64,000 nt of DNA from positions 2,418,001 to 2,482,000 of the forward strand of contig NZ_CP139558.1 of NCBI RefSeq assembly GCF_034262375.1, read 5' to 3'. This document shows positions 54,117-62,601 of the stretch, one piece after another. The notes beneath the pieces were generated by a model that was not told the DNA's origin, did no database searches, and saw nothing but the letters and a program-made list of their open reading frames with translations. This DNA is from Mucilaginibacter sabulilitoris. Lineage in GTDB: Bacteria > Bacteroidota > Bacteroidia > Sphingobacteriales > Sphingobacteriaceae. The first letter of the stretch is position 1; the number at the start of each line of letters is the position of its first letter. Position numbers and translations under genes: made by a program.

Positions 54117-54683
54117 ATGCTTAAAAAAACACTTCTGCTTGTATTTATATTGATAACCTGCAAAATAGCCATTGCCCAAACCGCAGATGAAGTATATGAT
54201 AAATTCACTGATTTTAATTTAGCCCTGTTGCAAAATGAGCATGATAAAGCGCTTGACTTGGGCGAACAAATATTACCCGACACAGCTAAATTATTGCCAA
54301 AGGTACGCACCAGTTTCTACAATGGTTTGGCGAAGTTGTATGAGGACGATAGTCAGAGCTTAAAGGCTATCGCATATTATAACCGCGTGGTTGCCGCTGA
54401 GCCTGATTATTACGTGGCCCATCGGGCCCTGGGATATTTATATATTAAAGACATCTCTGGTAAGCCTGCCAATGAGATAGTTGTAGATGCGGCCTATATC
54501 AGTAAGATTAGAAAAGCCTTGCCTCATTTAGAAAAAGCGCAGGCCTGCGATCCGGATGATCAGACGCTTAACCTCATCAAAATACTTCACCGTAACATAA
54601 AAGATCAGCGCGGCATTGATACCCTGCCTGCAAGGCTCAACCAGTTAAAGAAAAACTGTGTGGATGTTTTGAGTAATCAGTAA
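54117..54683 (+). CDS. Secreted TPR-like protein
   Basis: A 188-residue exported protein: signal peptide (MLKKTLLLVFILITCKIAIAQ), then helical repeats (KFTDFNLALLQNEHDKALDLGEQIL, YNRVVAAEPDYYVAHRALGYLY, LPHLEKAQACDPDDQTLNLIKIL) matching TPR units. No catalytic motif. Its 3' end converges with the tandem esterase genes. Confidence 0.78.
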   Translation: MLKKTLLLVFILITCKIAIAQTADEVYDKFTDFNLALLQNEHDKALDLGEQILPDTAKLLPKVRTSFYNGLAKLYEDDSQSLKAIAYYNRVVAAEPDYYVAHRALGYLYIKDISGKPANEIVVDAAYISKIRKALPHLEKAQACDPDDQTLNLIKILHRNIKDQRGIDTLPARLNQLKKNCVDVLSNQ

Positions 54684-54691
54684 ATGTCAGA

Positions 54692-55579
54692 TTATTTCTG
54701 CCTGAAACTATCGCCAATAAACTCAAGGGCGTCGGTAATGCCAGTGCGCCAATAGGTCCAGGTGTGGGCGCCATCGCGTATCCGGAACTCATGAGGCACC
54801 TTTTTTTCGGTAAGGGCAATATGCAGCAGGGAATTGCCCTTGCTCAGGGCATCGTCATCGCCGCAATCAATCCAGTAGCATACATCATTAAGCTCATCGG
54901 TGCTTTTACTCTGCACCAAACCCAATATCGAGTAGCTTTGCCAGGTGGCATTTAAACGTTCTTTCCCTTTAAGATTTGGTCCAAATACCTTGCTGTATAC
55001 TTCATCCCAGCGCACATCAGGTATTGCCATAAAATCATCATCAGTACGTACGCCAGCACTCAGTGCTGCCGCGGCCGAGAACATTTCGGGGTGTTTTAAA
55101 CTATAAACCAGCGTACCAAAACCACCCATGGATAAGCCCGCTACAGCACGATATTGCTTGCTCGTTTTTATGCGGTAATCGCGCTCAATATCTGGTATAA
55201 ACTCCTTAAAAAAGAAATCCTCATAATTTTGCTTGCCATCGTAGGAGTTAATGTAAAAGGTTGTTTGCGCATCGGGCATAACAATGATCATCGGCGGGAT
55301 TCTTCCTTCGGCAATAGCCTTATCGGCATAACGGTTAACCTCACCAAACTGGAGCCAGCCGGTGTGGTCATCGCCATAACCATGCAGCAGGTAAACTACC
55401 GGGTAATTACGGTTTGATGTTTCATAATCAGCAGGCAGGTAAATGGTGTATTTAACATTGTGCTTTAAAATGTCGCTTTTTATATTTTGCTCTTCTATCA
55501 CTTTACCAGCAGGCTGTGCAAAGGCTATGCCAGCCGAAAGAAAAAAGCAAAGCAGTATCAGTTTTTTAAGAATATTCAT
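54692..55579 (-). CDS. Secreted alpha/beta-hydrolase esterase, copy 1
   Basis: A 295-residue secreted esterase (Esterase_phd/feruloyl-esterase-like). Signal peptide (ILKKLILLCFFLSAGIAFAQ), YPVVYLLHGYGDDHTGW (oxyanion loop), catalytic Ser150 in VAGLSMGGFG, Asp at 241-243 (DCGDDD) and His272 in IRDGAHTWTYW. It is very similar to the gene directly upstream, so the two are a tandem duplication. Substrate not known: feruloyl or other acyl esters are possible. Confidence 0.9.
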   Translation of the reverse strand: MNILKKLILLCFFLSAGIAFAQPAGKVIEEQNIKSDILKHNVKYTIYLPADYETSNRNYPVVYLLHGYGDDHTGWLQFGEVNRYADKAIAEGRIPPMIIVMPDAQTTFYINSYDGKQNYEDFFFKEFIPDIERDYRIKTSKQYRAVAGLSMGGFGTLVYSLKHPEMFSAAAALSAGVRTDDDFMAIPDVRWDEVYSKVFGPNLKGKERLNATWQSYSILGLVQSKSTDELNDVCYWIDCGDDDALSKGNSLLHIALTEKKVPHEFRIRDGAHTWTYWRTGITDALEFIGDSFRQK

Positions 55580-55598
55580 AGGTTGCCGTTATTTGAAA

Positions 55599-56486
55599 TT
55601 ATTTTTGCCTGAAACTATCTCCAATAAACTGTAGGGCATTGGTAATGCCAGTGCGCCAGTAGGTCCAGTTGTGGGCGCCATCGCGTACCCTGAACTCGTG
55701 AGCTACTTTTTTCTCCATCAGGGCAATGTGCAACAAAGAATTGCCTCTGCTCAGACCATCATCATCACCACAATCAATCCAGTAGCGCACGCTGCTCAAT
55801 TGCTCGGTGGTTTTACCTTGTACCAGGCCAAGAACAGAATTATCCTGCCAAGCTTTGGTCAATCTGTCTTTACCCTTAAGCTCGCGGCCATATAACTGGC
55901 CGAATATCTTTTCCCAGTTGGCATCGGGCATATCAGTTATTTGTTCATCAGATAATACAGCTGCGCTCAATGCGGCCCCTGCTGCAAATAGTTGCGGGTA
56001 TTTGAGGGCATATATTAAAGTGCCATAGCCACCCATAGATAAGCCTGCCACGCCCCGGTATTTTTTCTCGGTTTTTATGCGGTAAGCCTTTTCAATGTCG
56101 GGCATAAATTCTTTGATGAAAAAGTCTTCATATTTCTCTTTTCCGTCATAAGAGTTGATATACCAGCTCGAATCGGCATTGGGCATTACGATAACCATAG
56201 GCGGGATTGTGCCCTCGGCAATAGCTTTGTCGGCATAGCGGTTTATTTCGCCAAATTGAAGCCAGCCAGTATTATCATCAGTATATCCATGCAGCAGGTA
56301 CACCACAGGGTAGCTACGGTTTGCCGTTTCATAATCGGCAGGCAGGTATATGGTGTACTTTACGTTTCGCTTTAAAATGCGGCTTTTAACGGTTTGTTCT
56401 TCTATTACCTTGCCTTGTCGCTGGGCAAATGCAGAGCTAACGGACAGTATGAAACAAAAAAGCAGAAGTTTCTGAGTGATTTTCAT
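55599..56486 (-). CDS. Secreted alpha/beta-hydrolase esterase, copy 2
   Basis: Same 295-residue layout as copy 1: signal peptide (KITQKLLLFCFILSVSSAFAQ), LLHGYTDDNTGW, Ser in VAGLSMGGYG, DCGDDD and RDGAHNWTYWRTG. It lies 19 bp upstream of copy 1 on the same strand. Differences cluster in residues ~105-115 and ~170-230, near the substrate side, suggesting a changed specificity after duplication. Confidence 0.9.
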   Translation of the reverse strand: MKITQKLLLFCFILSVSSAFAQRQGKVIEEQTVKSRILKRNVKYTIYLPADYETANRSYPVVYLLHGYTDDNTGWLQFGEINRYADKAIAEGTIPPMVIVMPNADSSWYINSYDGKEKYEDFFIKEFMPDIEKAYRIKTEKKYRGVAGLSMGGYGTLIYALKYPQLFAAGAALSAAVLSDEQITDMPDANWEKIFGQLYGRELKGKDRLTKAWQDNSVLGLVQGKTTEQLSSVRYWIDCGDDDGLSRGNSLLHIALMEKKVAHEFRVRDGAHNWTYWRTGITNALQFIGDSFRQK

Positions 56487-56600
56487 AGGTTTTCAACTGG
56501 CTGGTATCAGGTACCAATATATAAAAACATTTTCCTCATTAAAGAATTTTATAGCTTTCGCGTCCTTAATTGGAATATACGAATTATTAACAGGCGGTCA

Positions 56601-57560
56601 CTAAAAATTAAGGGCCTTACTTTGTTCCGGATATATGAGGTTTAATTGTAGTTTGTTGGCAGCCTTAAGCTGCGCCTTAATTTTGGTAATGCTGCTTACA
56701 GGCGGCTTAAGGTGAGTAACCACAATATTTAATCCCTTCAATTCATCAGGGCTGGTGAGCGCGGCCAATTTGTCCATTTCGGCCATAAGCCAGTGAGGTG
56801 TTAAATGACCAAAAAGCGTTTTGTCGGGTTGCTCATTAGGGAACGATACTTCAATTAAAATGGCCTTTAGTTTTTTACTTTTTACCAAAGGCGCAATGGC
56901 CTGCCAAAGATTTTGCAGGTTATTGCTTTTTTCAATAGCATCTGGCCCGGTATCACCTAAGTACAAAATGTAATTATTATTACTGTTTACTAAATAAGCG
57001 GTACTGATAAGGTTAGAGTGACTAAGCGGAAATGCCCATACTTTAAGATCAGTGTTTTCAATAGTAGTTTCGGTGCCGGGTACAAGTACCTGGTAGTGGT
57101 ATTTTTTTAAGGCAGGAGTTTCGCCCTGATCTGCGAAGTTTGCCCAGCTTTCCCAGGTAAAATAGTGGGTTTTGATGGTTTCAATGGTGCTTTGCAAACC
57201 ATAGATGTTTTTGGTACTATCCTCGGGTGAATTGATGATGAGGCCGGCAATATGGTCGAGGTGAGCATGTGATATAAAATAGCCCTTGATGTATTGGTTT
57301 AATACCTTATCGCCGGGAACAGTAAAAACTTTATTGACTGCTGCTTTTTGAATACCATAGTGTAGTGTGCCGGCATCAAGGCATATATAATTATTGCTGC
57401 CGGTTGGAGCCAGCATGTAGGCTGATAAATTGCTCTCATCGATACCACCCAACACACCCAAAGGAACGAGCCTGAACGCCGGATTGTTTTTTGACTGCGC
57501 CAGCATGAGCAAAGGCAGCAGGATATTTAAAATGACCAATACAGTTTGTTTACGATACAT
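56601..57560 (-). CDS. Class II 3',5'-cyclic-nucleotide phosphodiesterase (MBL fold)
   Basis: A 319-residue metallo-beta-lactamase-fold enzyme like the class II cAMP phosphodiesterases. The metal motif is SHAHLDHIAGL (HxHxDH), with TAYLVNSNNNYILYLGDTGPD holding another ligand and THLKPPVSSI the last His, near the C-terminus. A signal-like N-terminus (MYRKQTVLVILNILLPLLMLAQ) suggests export. Whether it really cleaves cAMP here is not shown; this signature is diagnostic for the family. Confidence 0.88.
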   Translation of the reverse strand: MYRKQTVLVILNILLPLLMLAQSKNNPAFRLVPLGVLGGIDESNLSAYMLAPTGSNNYICLDAGTLHYGIQKAAVNKVFTVPGDKVLNQYIKGYFISHAHLDHIAGLIINSPEDSTKNIYGLQSTIETIKTHYFTWESWANFADQGETPALKKYHYQVLVPGTETTIENTDLKVWAFPLSHSNLISTAYLVNSNNNYILYLGDTGPDAIEKSNNLQNLWQAIAPLVKSKKLKAILIEVSFPNEQPDKTLFGHLTPHWLMAEMDKLAALTSPDELKGLNIVVTHLKPPVSSITKIKAQLKAANKLQLNLIYPEQSKALNF

Positions 57561-57647
57561 TCTGGTGTGTTTTTAATGGCGGACTTTGCTTTGTAAGTCA
57601 CTAAATTAGTGATATACTGAACAATTAAGCAACCCGCTGTAATGTGT

Positions 57648-57830
57648 TTAAAAATGATAACGCGTTTTGAGGCAACGGGTGCAAAAGAATTTTTTTAAAG
57701 GCAGCCAAAAGAAAACCGTTTTAACGATCAGACCTCTTTTACGACGGATGTTGAGAATTTCTTTACACTTTTTGCACCGGTAAATAGGTCGCGGCGGGGT
57801 AGTAACGAGTTGCATTAGTTTAGGGGACAT
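57648..57830 (-). CDS. Small zinc-ribbon-like protein
   Basis: A 60-residue basic protein with two CxxC pairs: YRCKKCKE near residue 19 and FFCTRCLKTRYHF at the end, separated by a basic stretch and a short hydrophobic segment. This spacing fits a small zinc ribbon. I do not recognise the family. The conserved-looking ending RYHF and the CxxC pairs make it more than a chance ORF. Confidence 0.55.
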   Translation of the reverse strand: MSPKLMQLVTTPPRPIYRCKKCKEILNIRRKRGLIVKTVFFWLPLKKFFCTRCLKTRYHF

Positions 57831-57913
57831 TAGTGACCCTAAAACTAAAAATAAATGCCCTAACTTTAAAAGAGAACTTGTTTTAAAGCTGTTAATTTTT
57901 TGTTAAGAAAAGA

Positions 57914-59008
57914 TTATTCTACCTTTAACTCCGCGGCAGCGGCCTTCTTATATTCGTAATCGCCGCCAAGCAAATATCCCCACGGTTTCAGGCTTTCAAT
58001 CCGGTCAAATATGATCTTGAAAATGGCAATTACCGGTATTGATAAAAACATGCCCGATAAACCCCATATCATTTCGCCTAATATAATGCCTATAAATGAT
58101 ATTAGGGCGTTAAGTCTTACTTTGGAACCAACAATTGTAGGTAACAGGAAATTAGCATCAACCGCGTGTATGGTTATAACACCTCCAACTACAAATAAGG
58201 TTTCCTTTATGTTTCCCGTGGCAAATGTTATCACGGCGCTTAGCAGCAAAGCAGTAAATATCCCAATATAAGGTATAATATTAAACAAGCCCACAATAAT
58301 ACCCAACAGCGCTGCATACTTTATTCCTATCAGCAGGAAAATACTAATAGCTACGGCTGCCACGATCACCATCTCCAGGAGCAGGCCAAGAATGTATTGC
58401 CTTAGGATGGATTGAATATTCTCCACAATATCCATCACAACATGAGTGTTTTCATCGCGGAAAACCCAAATGATAAAACGGAGCAGCAAGCGCCGGTAAA
58501 GCAATATAAAAAAGGTAAATATCATGATGAACACATAAAACAGCATCAATGACGAAATAGCCCCGAAAGTGGTGCCTAATACTTCGGTACCTGAGGCCAT
58601 GATCTTTTTTGCTGTTTTATCTACATATGATAACTGATTGGCGGCGTTTACATTGAAAGTGCTCTGTATCCATTCCTGCAGATCATGCAGCGATTGTTTA
58701 ACCTGATTTTGAAGCATGGGCCAGTCACTTGCCACATTTGATATTTGCGAACCTACCAGATATAATATGCCAAAAACCAATGCTACTAATAATAGTATAG
58801 ACACCAGGGACGACGCGCTGCGTGGCAGGCGGCATCTTTTTTCCAGGAACTCCGAAACCGGTAACAGCAAAATGGCAAATATGAAACCAAAGACCATAGG
58901 GTCGAGCAAATCTTTACCTATAATAATGAGGTAGCCGAGTGCCAGAAATCCTATTAATGTTAATGCAAGTCGTTCATAAAATGGGGCTATCAGTTTTTTC
59001 GCGGGCAT
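57914..59008 (-). CDS. AI-2E family transporter
   Basis: A 364-residue membrane protein of the PerM/AI-2E family with about eight helices. The conserved GIIVGLFNIIPYIGIFTALL and FLLPTIVGSKVRLNALISFIGIILGEMIWG segments are present. The family was named after E. coli TqsA, which exports autoinducer-2, but most members have other or unknown roles (some are sodium/proton exchangers), so the substrate is not assigned. Monocistronic. Confidence 0.9.
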   Translation of the reverse strand: MPAKKLIAPFYERLALTLIGFLALGYLIIIGKDLLDPMVFGFIFAILLLPVSEFLEKRCRLPRSASSLVSILLLVALVFGILYLVGSQISNVASDWPMLQNQVKQSLHDLQEWIQSTFNVNAANQLSYVDKTAKKIMASGTEVLGTTFGAISSLMLFYVFIMIFTFFILLYRRLLLRFIIWVFRDENTHVVMDIVENIQSILRQYILGLLLEMVIVAAVAISIFLLIGIKYAALLGIIVGLFNIIPYIGIFTALLLSAVITFATGNIKETLFVVGGVITIHAVDANFLLPTIVGSKVRLNALISFIGIILGEMIWGLSGMFLSIPVIAIFKIIFDRIESLKPWGYLLGGDYEYKKAAAAELKVE

Positions 59009-59209
59009 ATCAGTTGGTTCAGTGTTTTTCAGTTGGTAACATACATTGGTATCAGATGTTTGAAGTTAAACAATAAATGGATACAATAAATTATCGTTTC
59101 ATTTTTTATTGTTCTTTATTTCTGATGCTGCCCTGAACTAAAAGCTATTTAAATAATTTTTTGGCAGTTTTTTTGTCTTAATTAATTTATCTACTTAAAA
59201 CTAAAAATT

Positions 59210-59386
59210 ATGGCAAAGTATTCAGAAAAAGCAGGGGAGAAGGTTGAAAAAACCATGCACGAAATGAAAGAAGGCAAATTGAAGAGCGGTAGTGGTAAAA
59301 AAGTAACCAGCAAAAAACAGGCTGTTGCTATTGGCTTATCAGAAGCACGTAAAGAAGGCGCCAAAGTGCCTAAAAAGAAAAGTTGA
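59210..59386 (+). CDS. DUF6496 family small basic protein
   Basis: A 58-residue Lys-rich protein: MAKYSEKAGEKVEKTMHEMK, then EGKLKSGSGKKVTSKKQAVA and IGLSEARKEGAKVPKKKS. This layout (KYSEKAxEKVxxTMHExKxGKLKSG and KQAIAIxLSEARxxGxKVP) matches DUF6496-type proteins found in many bacteria, often in stress-related settings; the role is unknown. The ATG follows a purine-poor leader; no obvious operon partner. The short length makes it easy to miss. Confidence 0.85.
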   Translation: MAKYSEKAGEKVEKTMHEMKEGKLKSGSGKKVTSKKQAVAIGLSEARKEGAKVPKKKS

Positions 59387-59405
59387 AGTTTGTTTTAAAC
59401 AAACT

Positions 59406-59470
59406 ATGTCGTTCTGAGCGTAGCGAAGAATCTGCTCGCTGAATGGATTCTTCGCTACGCTTAGAATGAC
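59406..59470. repeat. Intact dispersed palindrome, subfamily TGTCGTTCTGAGCG
   Basis: TGTCGTTCTGAGCGTAGCG (59406 onward) and CGCTACGCTTAGAATGACA (ending 59470) pair nearly perfectly, with AGAATC/GATTCT continuing the stem. The same sequence type is interrupted by the IS110 element at 7081/8620. Confidence 0.9.
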
Positions 59471-59491
59471 AAATTGATATTTGTTTTTATG

Positions 59492-60466
59492 TTAATGTTG
59501 AGTGAACGCGTCCATAATATCCATTAATACTATAGCCTCTTCAATAGCACAGGGGTTTGGCCCTTCATTTTTAAAATAAGCGACTATTTTTTCAATCATC
59601 GGTTGCTGTATGTGCTGCGGGTGCTGAAAAGTTATGGTTTCATCTTCAGTGTCTGTTTTCCAGGTTACATAATTACCAAAAAACGGGAAGGTGATTTTAC
59701 CTTCAGTTCCTATAATTTCGCAGGTATCGGTTGTTTGATTCTCTGCTACATTAAAACACCAAGACCCATTTACCACTACCTTGTTCTTAAACAGTATTTG
59801 TCCGCAAACATGGTCATCGGCAGAAGTGGAGTTTGATTGATTAAGCGAAAAGCCATGATACATCTCAGGTTCGCCAAAGTAATATAACATCAGATCGAGC
59901 TGATGAGGTGCCAGGTCATGAAAATAGCCGCCCCCCGATAATTCAGGCTGTACACGCCAGTTGTCCTCCGTTTTGGCTATCAATTCGGGTTTGCGGCTTT
60001 GCCACATCCTGATTTGTACGGTGCGGATATCGCCAACTTTTTTCTGGTCTATAAGTTCTTTAATTGCCAGGAACATGGGTACAGCACGGCGATAATGAGC
60101 AACTGTTAATTTGGAGTTGCTTTGTTTTACGGCTTCGGCCATAGCCCTGGCTTCGGCAGCATTGCGGGTAACGGGTTTTTCCACATATAGGTTGAGCCCT
60201 TTTTGCAAGGCGGCTAAAGCATATTCTAAATGTGAAGCAGGGGGAGTGGCTATGTATATGGCGTTTACACCGGCCTCATCCATTAGTTTATCAGCGTCGT
60301 TATACCATTGGCTTACCTGGTGTCTTTGTGCATAATCGGCGGCTTTGGCACCATCACGGCGCATCACTGCCACCAGATCACTGCCAGCTATTTTTTTAAA
60401 CGCCGGACCACTTTTTTTTTCAGTCACGTTGCCGCAACCTATAATACCCCAATTGATATTGCTCAT
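59492..60466 (-). CDS. Gfo/Idh/MocA family oxidoreductase
   Basis: A 324-residue NAD(P)-dependent sugar or inositol dehydrogenase-like protein. The Rossmann motif is NWGIIGCGNVTEKKSGPAF, the cofactor-site Lys is in YVEKPVTRNAAEARAM (EKP motif), and GGYFHDLAPHQLDLMLYYFG holds the active-site His/Asp region. Substrate unknown. The upstream aldo/keto reductase gene ends 74 bp before it, with a C/G-rich hairpin in between. Confidence 0.9.
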   Translation of the reverse strand: MSNINWGIIGCGNVTEKKSGPAFKKIAGSDLVAVMRRDGAKAADYAQRHQVSQWYNDADKLMDEAGVNAIYIATPPASHLEYALAALQKGLNLYVEKPVTRNAAEARAMAEAVKQSNSKLTVAHYRRAVPMFLAIKELIDQKKVGDIRTVQIRMWQSRKPELIAKTEDNWRVQPELSGGGYFHDLAPHQLDLMLYYFGEPEMYHGFSLNQSNSTSADDHVCGQILFKNKVVVNGSWCFNVAENQTTDTCEIIGTEGKITFPFFGNYVTWKTDTEDETITFQHPQHIQQPMIEKIVAYFKNEGPNPCAIEEAIVLMDIMDAFTQH

Positions 60467-60478
60467 AAGCCTCCTCTA

Positions 60479-60501
60479 AATCTCCCCCTTTGGGGGAGAT
60501 T
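60479..60501. repeat. Small C/G-rich palindrome
   Basis: AATCTCCCCC and GGGGGAGATT form a perfect ten-base inverted repeat around TTT. It sits between the aldo/keto reductase and Gfo/Idh/MocA genes and would form a hairpin 12 bases before the latter's start codon. Confidence 0.6.
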
Positions 60502-60540
60502 TTATAATATGATTAATAATGATTATAATTTATCTGCTGA

Positions 60541-61533
60541 TTAAGCTGCTAATATCGTTTCTATCTGGCTTAGTTCATCGGTAGAGAACTCAATATTGTC
60601 CAATGCTTTCAATGAATCGGCCAGTTGCGCAGCGCGGCTTGCGCCAATTAAAACCGAAGTTACACGAGTGTCTTTAAGCAACCAGGCCAGCGCCATTTGA
60701 GCCAGTGTTTGTCCGCGTTTAAGGGCAATATCATTCAGCTGCCTTACCTGATTTATCCTTTCGTCGGTTACCTGGCTTTTTTGCAGGAACCCGGTTGATT
60801 TTGCAGCTCTTGAATCTTCGGGGATGCCGTGCAGGTATTTATCGGTCAATAAGCCTTGTGCCAATGGTGAAAACGGTATACAGCCTACGCCTGAATTACC
60901 CAAAACTTCCAGTAAACCACCTTCAACCCAACGCTCAAACATAGAATATTTAGGTTGGTGGATAAGGCAAGGCGTGCCCAGATCTTTTAAAATAGCGATA
61001 GCCTTTGCCGCCTCTTCAGCCGGGTAGTTGGAAATACCGGCATATAAAGCTTTCCCCTGACGAACAATGAGGTCAAGCGCGCTCATGGTTTCTTCCAGTG
61101 GTGTTTCAGGATCCGGACGATGATGGTAAAATATATCTACATAATCTAACCCCATACGTTTCAAGCTCTGATCTAAACTGGCAACCAGGTATTTTTTTGA
61201 TCCCCAATCGCCATAAGGACCATTCCACATGGTATAACCGGCTTTGCTCGATATGATCATTTCATCGCGATAGCCACGGAAATCTTCTTTTAAAATGCGG
61301 CCAAAGTTTTCTTCGGCTGAGCCCGGAGGCGGCCCATAATTATTAGCCAGATCAAAATGGGTTATCCCGCTGTCAAAAGCCAGATGTAAAATTTCGCGGT
61401 AGGTTTCAGTTACATCTACATGGCCGAAATTGTGCCACAAGCCCAGTGAAATAGCCGGAAGTTTAATACCGCTATTACCACAGCGGCGATATTGCATTTT
61501 TTGATATCTGTTTGCTGAGGGTACGTATGTCAT
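60541..61533 (-). CDS. Aldo/keto reductase (YghZ-like)
   Basis: A 330-residue NADPH-dependent reductase. Conserved AKR residues: Asp in THFDLANNYG with the Tyr beside it, Lys in EMIISSKAGYTMWNGPYGDWGS, and His in VDIFYHHRPDPETPL. The start MQYRRCGNSGIKLPAISLGL and the length fit the YghZ/L-glyceraldehyde-3-phosphate reductase group, but the natural substrate is not known. Upstream an HxlR regulator gene on the same strand may control it. Confidence 0.9.
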   Translation of the reverse strand: MTYVPSANRYQKMQYRRCGNSGIKLPAISLGLWHNFGHVDVTETYREILHLAFDSGITHFDLANNYGPPPGSAEENFGRILKEDFRGYRDEMIISSKAGYTMWNGPYGDWGSKKYLVASLDQSLKRMGLDYVDIFYHHRPDPETPLEETMSALDLIVRQGKALYAGISNYPAEEAAKAIAILKDLGTPCLIHQPKYSMFERWVEGGLLEVLGNSGVGCIPFSPLAQGLLTDKYLHGIPEDSRAAKSTGFLQKSQVTDERINQVRQLNDIALKRGQTLAQMALAWLLKDTRVTSVLIGASRAAQLADSLKALDNIEFSTDELSQIETILAA

Positions 61534-61617
61534 ATAAAATATGTGGGGATTATATTGATTTTGTGAGAAGTAAAAATAGAACTTTATATAAATAACGGAA
61601 GTAAATATTTTGTTAGG

Positions 61618-61974
61618 TTAAGAACGGCCAGGCATGGCTTCAATATGATTTATCAGCATTTGCTCTTTGGCCCAATCTCTTAAAACTGATAAAAATGGAA
61701 GCAGCTCGCTACCTGTGCCGGTGAGCGTATATTCAACCCGGGGAGGTACTTCAACATACACCTTACGACTAATCAGTCCGTCGTCTTCCAGCTCCCTTAA
61801 GGCCTGGGTAAGCATTTTTGATGTTACTCCGGTCACTGTTTTACGCAACTCACCATATCGTAAAGTTCCAACCCTCAATCGCCAAAGAATACGGCCTTTA
61901 TATTTGCCGCCAATGCGCTGAAATGCATAGTCAATTCCACATTTGGGTGCCGGCCTGTTTACTTTTTTATCCAT
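61618..61974 (-). CDS. HxlR-type transcriptional regulator
   Basis: A 118-residue winged-helix regulator of the HxlR/MarR-like family. MDKKVNRPAPKCGIDYAFQRIGGKYKG has the N-terminal Cys (residue 12) that senses electrophiles or disulfide stress in YodB/HypR-type members. TLRYGELRKTVTGVTSKMLTQALRELEDDG is the recognition helix region, and VEVPPRVEYTLTGTG the wing. The start at 61974 is chosen because the protein opens directly into the family N-terminus. It is divergent from a lipocalin-like gene with a tandem repeat in between. Confidence 0.92.
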   Translation of the reverse strand: MDKKVNRPAPKCGIDYAFQRIGGKYKGRILWRLRVGTLRYGELRKTVTGVTSKMLTQALRELEDDGLISRKVYVEVPPRVEYTLTGTGSELLPFLSVLRDWAKEQMLINHIEAMPGRS

Positions 61975-62006
61975 TATATTAAAATAAAATAGTTGATATA
62001 CAGCAT

Positions 62007-62044
62007 GGTAACTTATTTGTAAGCAGGCTACTTTTTTGTGCCTA
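62007..62044. promoter_or_regulatory. Tandem 19-bp direct repeat, possible HxlR operators
   Basis: GGTAACTTATTTGTAAGCA (62007-62025) and GGCTACTTTTTTGTGCCTA (62026-62044) match at 13 of 19 positions and abut. The second ends two bases before the -33 TTG of the lipocalin-like gene. Confidence 0.6.
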
Positions 62045-62045
62045 C

Positions 62046-62076
62046 TTGATAAAGGTACGTAGCAAATATAACTTTG
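62046..62076 (+). promoter_or_regulatory. Promoter of the lipocalin-like gene
   Basis: TTG at 62046-62048, a 20-bp spacer, then TAACTTTG at 62069-62076, ending four bases before the ATG at 62081. Confidence 0.75.
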
Positions 62077-62080
62077 ATAT

Positions 62081-62596
62081 ATGAAAAGAACCTTGATATT
62101 GATATTTTCTATTTTTAGCAGCCTGCCTGTTCTTGCGCAAAAAAACAATAGCTTATCGCCTAACTCCACCGCTGTGGATATTGCCGGAACATATACATTA
62201 GTTGCTGTTGATAATATATTGGCAGACGGCAGCAGAGTGCATTTGTATGGTGATAGCCCGCAAGGTTTGCTCATTTTGGATAAAAACGGTAATTATGCGC
62301 TACAGATATTTAGTGCGGACAGGGCTAAATTTGTAGCAAACGACAAAAGTAAAGGTACTGATGAGGAGAACAGGGAAGCTATAAAAGGCAGCAATGCTCA
62401 TTTTGGAACTTACAACATTGACAAGTCAGCAGGCACGATCACCTTCTATATTAACCATGCTTCGTTCCCTAATTGGGAAGGCACACAGCAAAAACGCCCC
62501 TTTACATTTGCTGGCAATATTTTTAAATATATTGTCCCGGCGCCAACTACCGGAGGGGCCGTAACCGGAGAAGTGGAATGGAAACGGGTGGATTGA
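62081..62596 (+). CDS. Secreted lipocalin-like domain protein
   Basis: A 171-residue exported protein: signal peptide (MKRTLILIFSIFSSLPVLAQ) and a lipocalin-like beta-barrel (PF13924-like), with DIAGTYTLVAVDNILADGSR as the first strand pair and NAHFGTYNIDKSAGTITFYI as the middle, then a C-terminal pair (EWKRVD). Family members bind small hydrophobic compounds; the ligand is unknown. The divergent HxlR regulator and the operator-like repeats suggest it responds to the same signal. Confidence 0.85.
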   Translation: MKRTLILIFSIFSSLPVLAQKNNSLSPNSTAVDIAGTYTLVAVDNILADGSRVHLYGDSPQGLLILDKNGNYALQIFSADRAKFVANDKSKGTDEENREAIKGSNAHFGTYNIDKSAGTITFYINHASFPNWEGTQQKRPFTFAGNIFKYIVPAPTTGGAVTGEVEWKRVD

Positions 62597-62601
62597 TCAA
62601 A

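Noticed and set aside
61618..62274. A 218-residue HxlR protein
   Set aside because: The extra N-terminal part overlaps the promoter and start of the divergent lipocalin-like gene and has no family match; the 118-residue form is standard.
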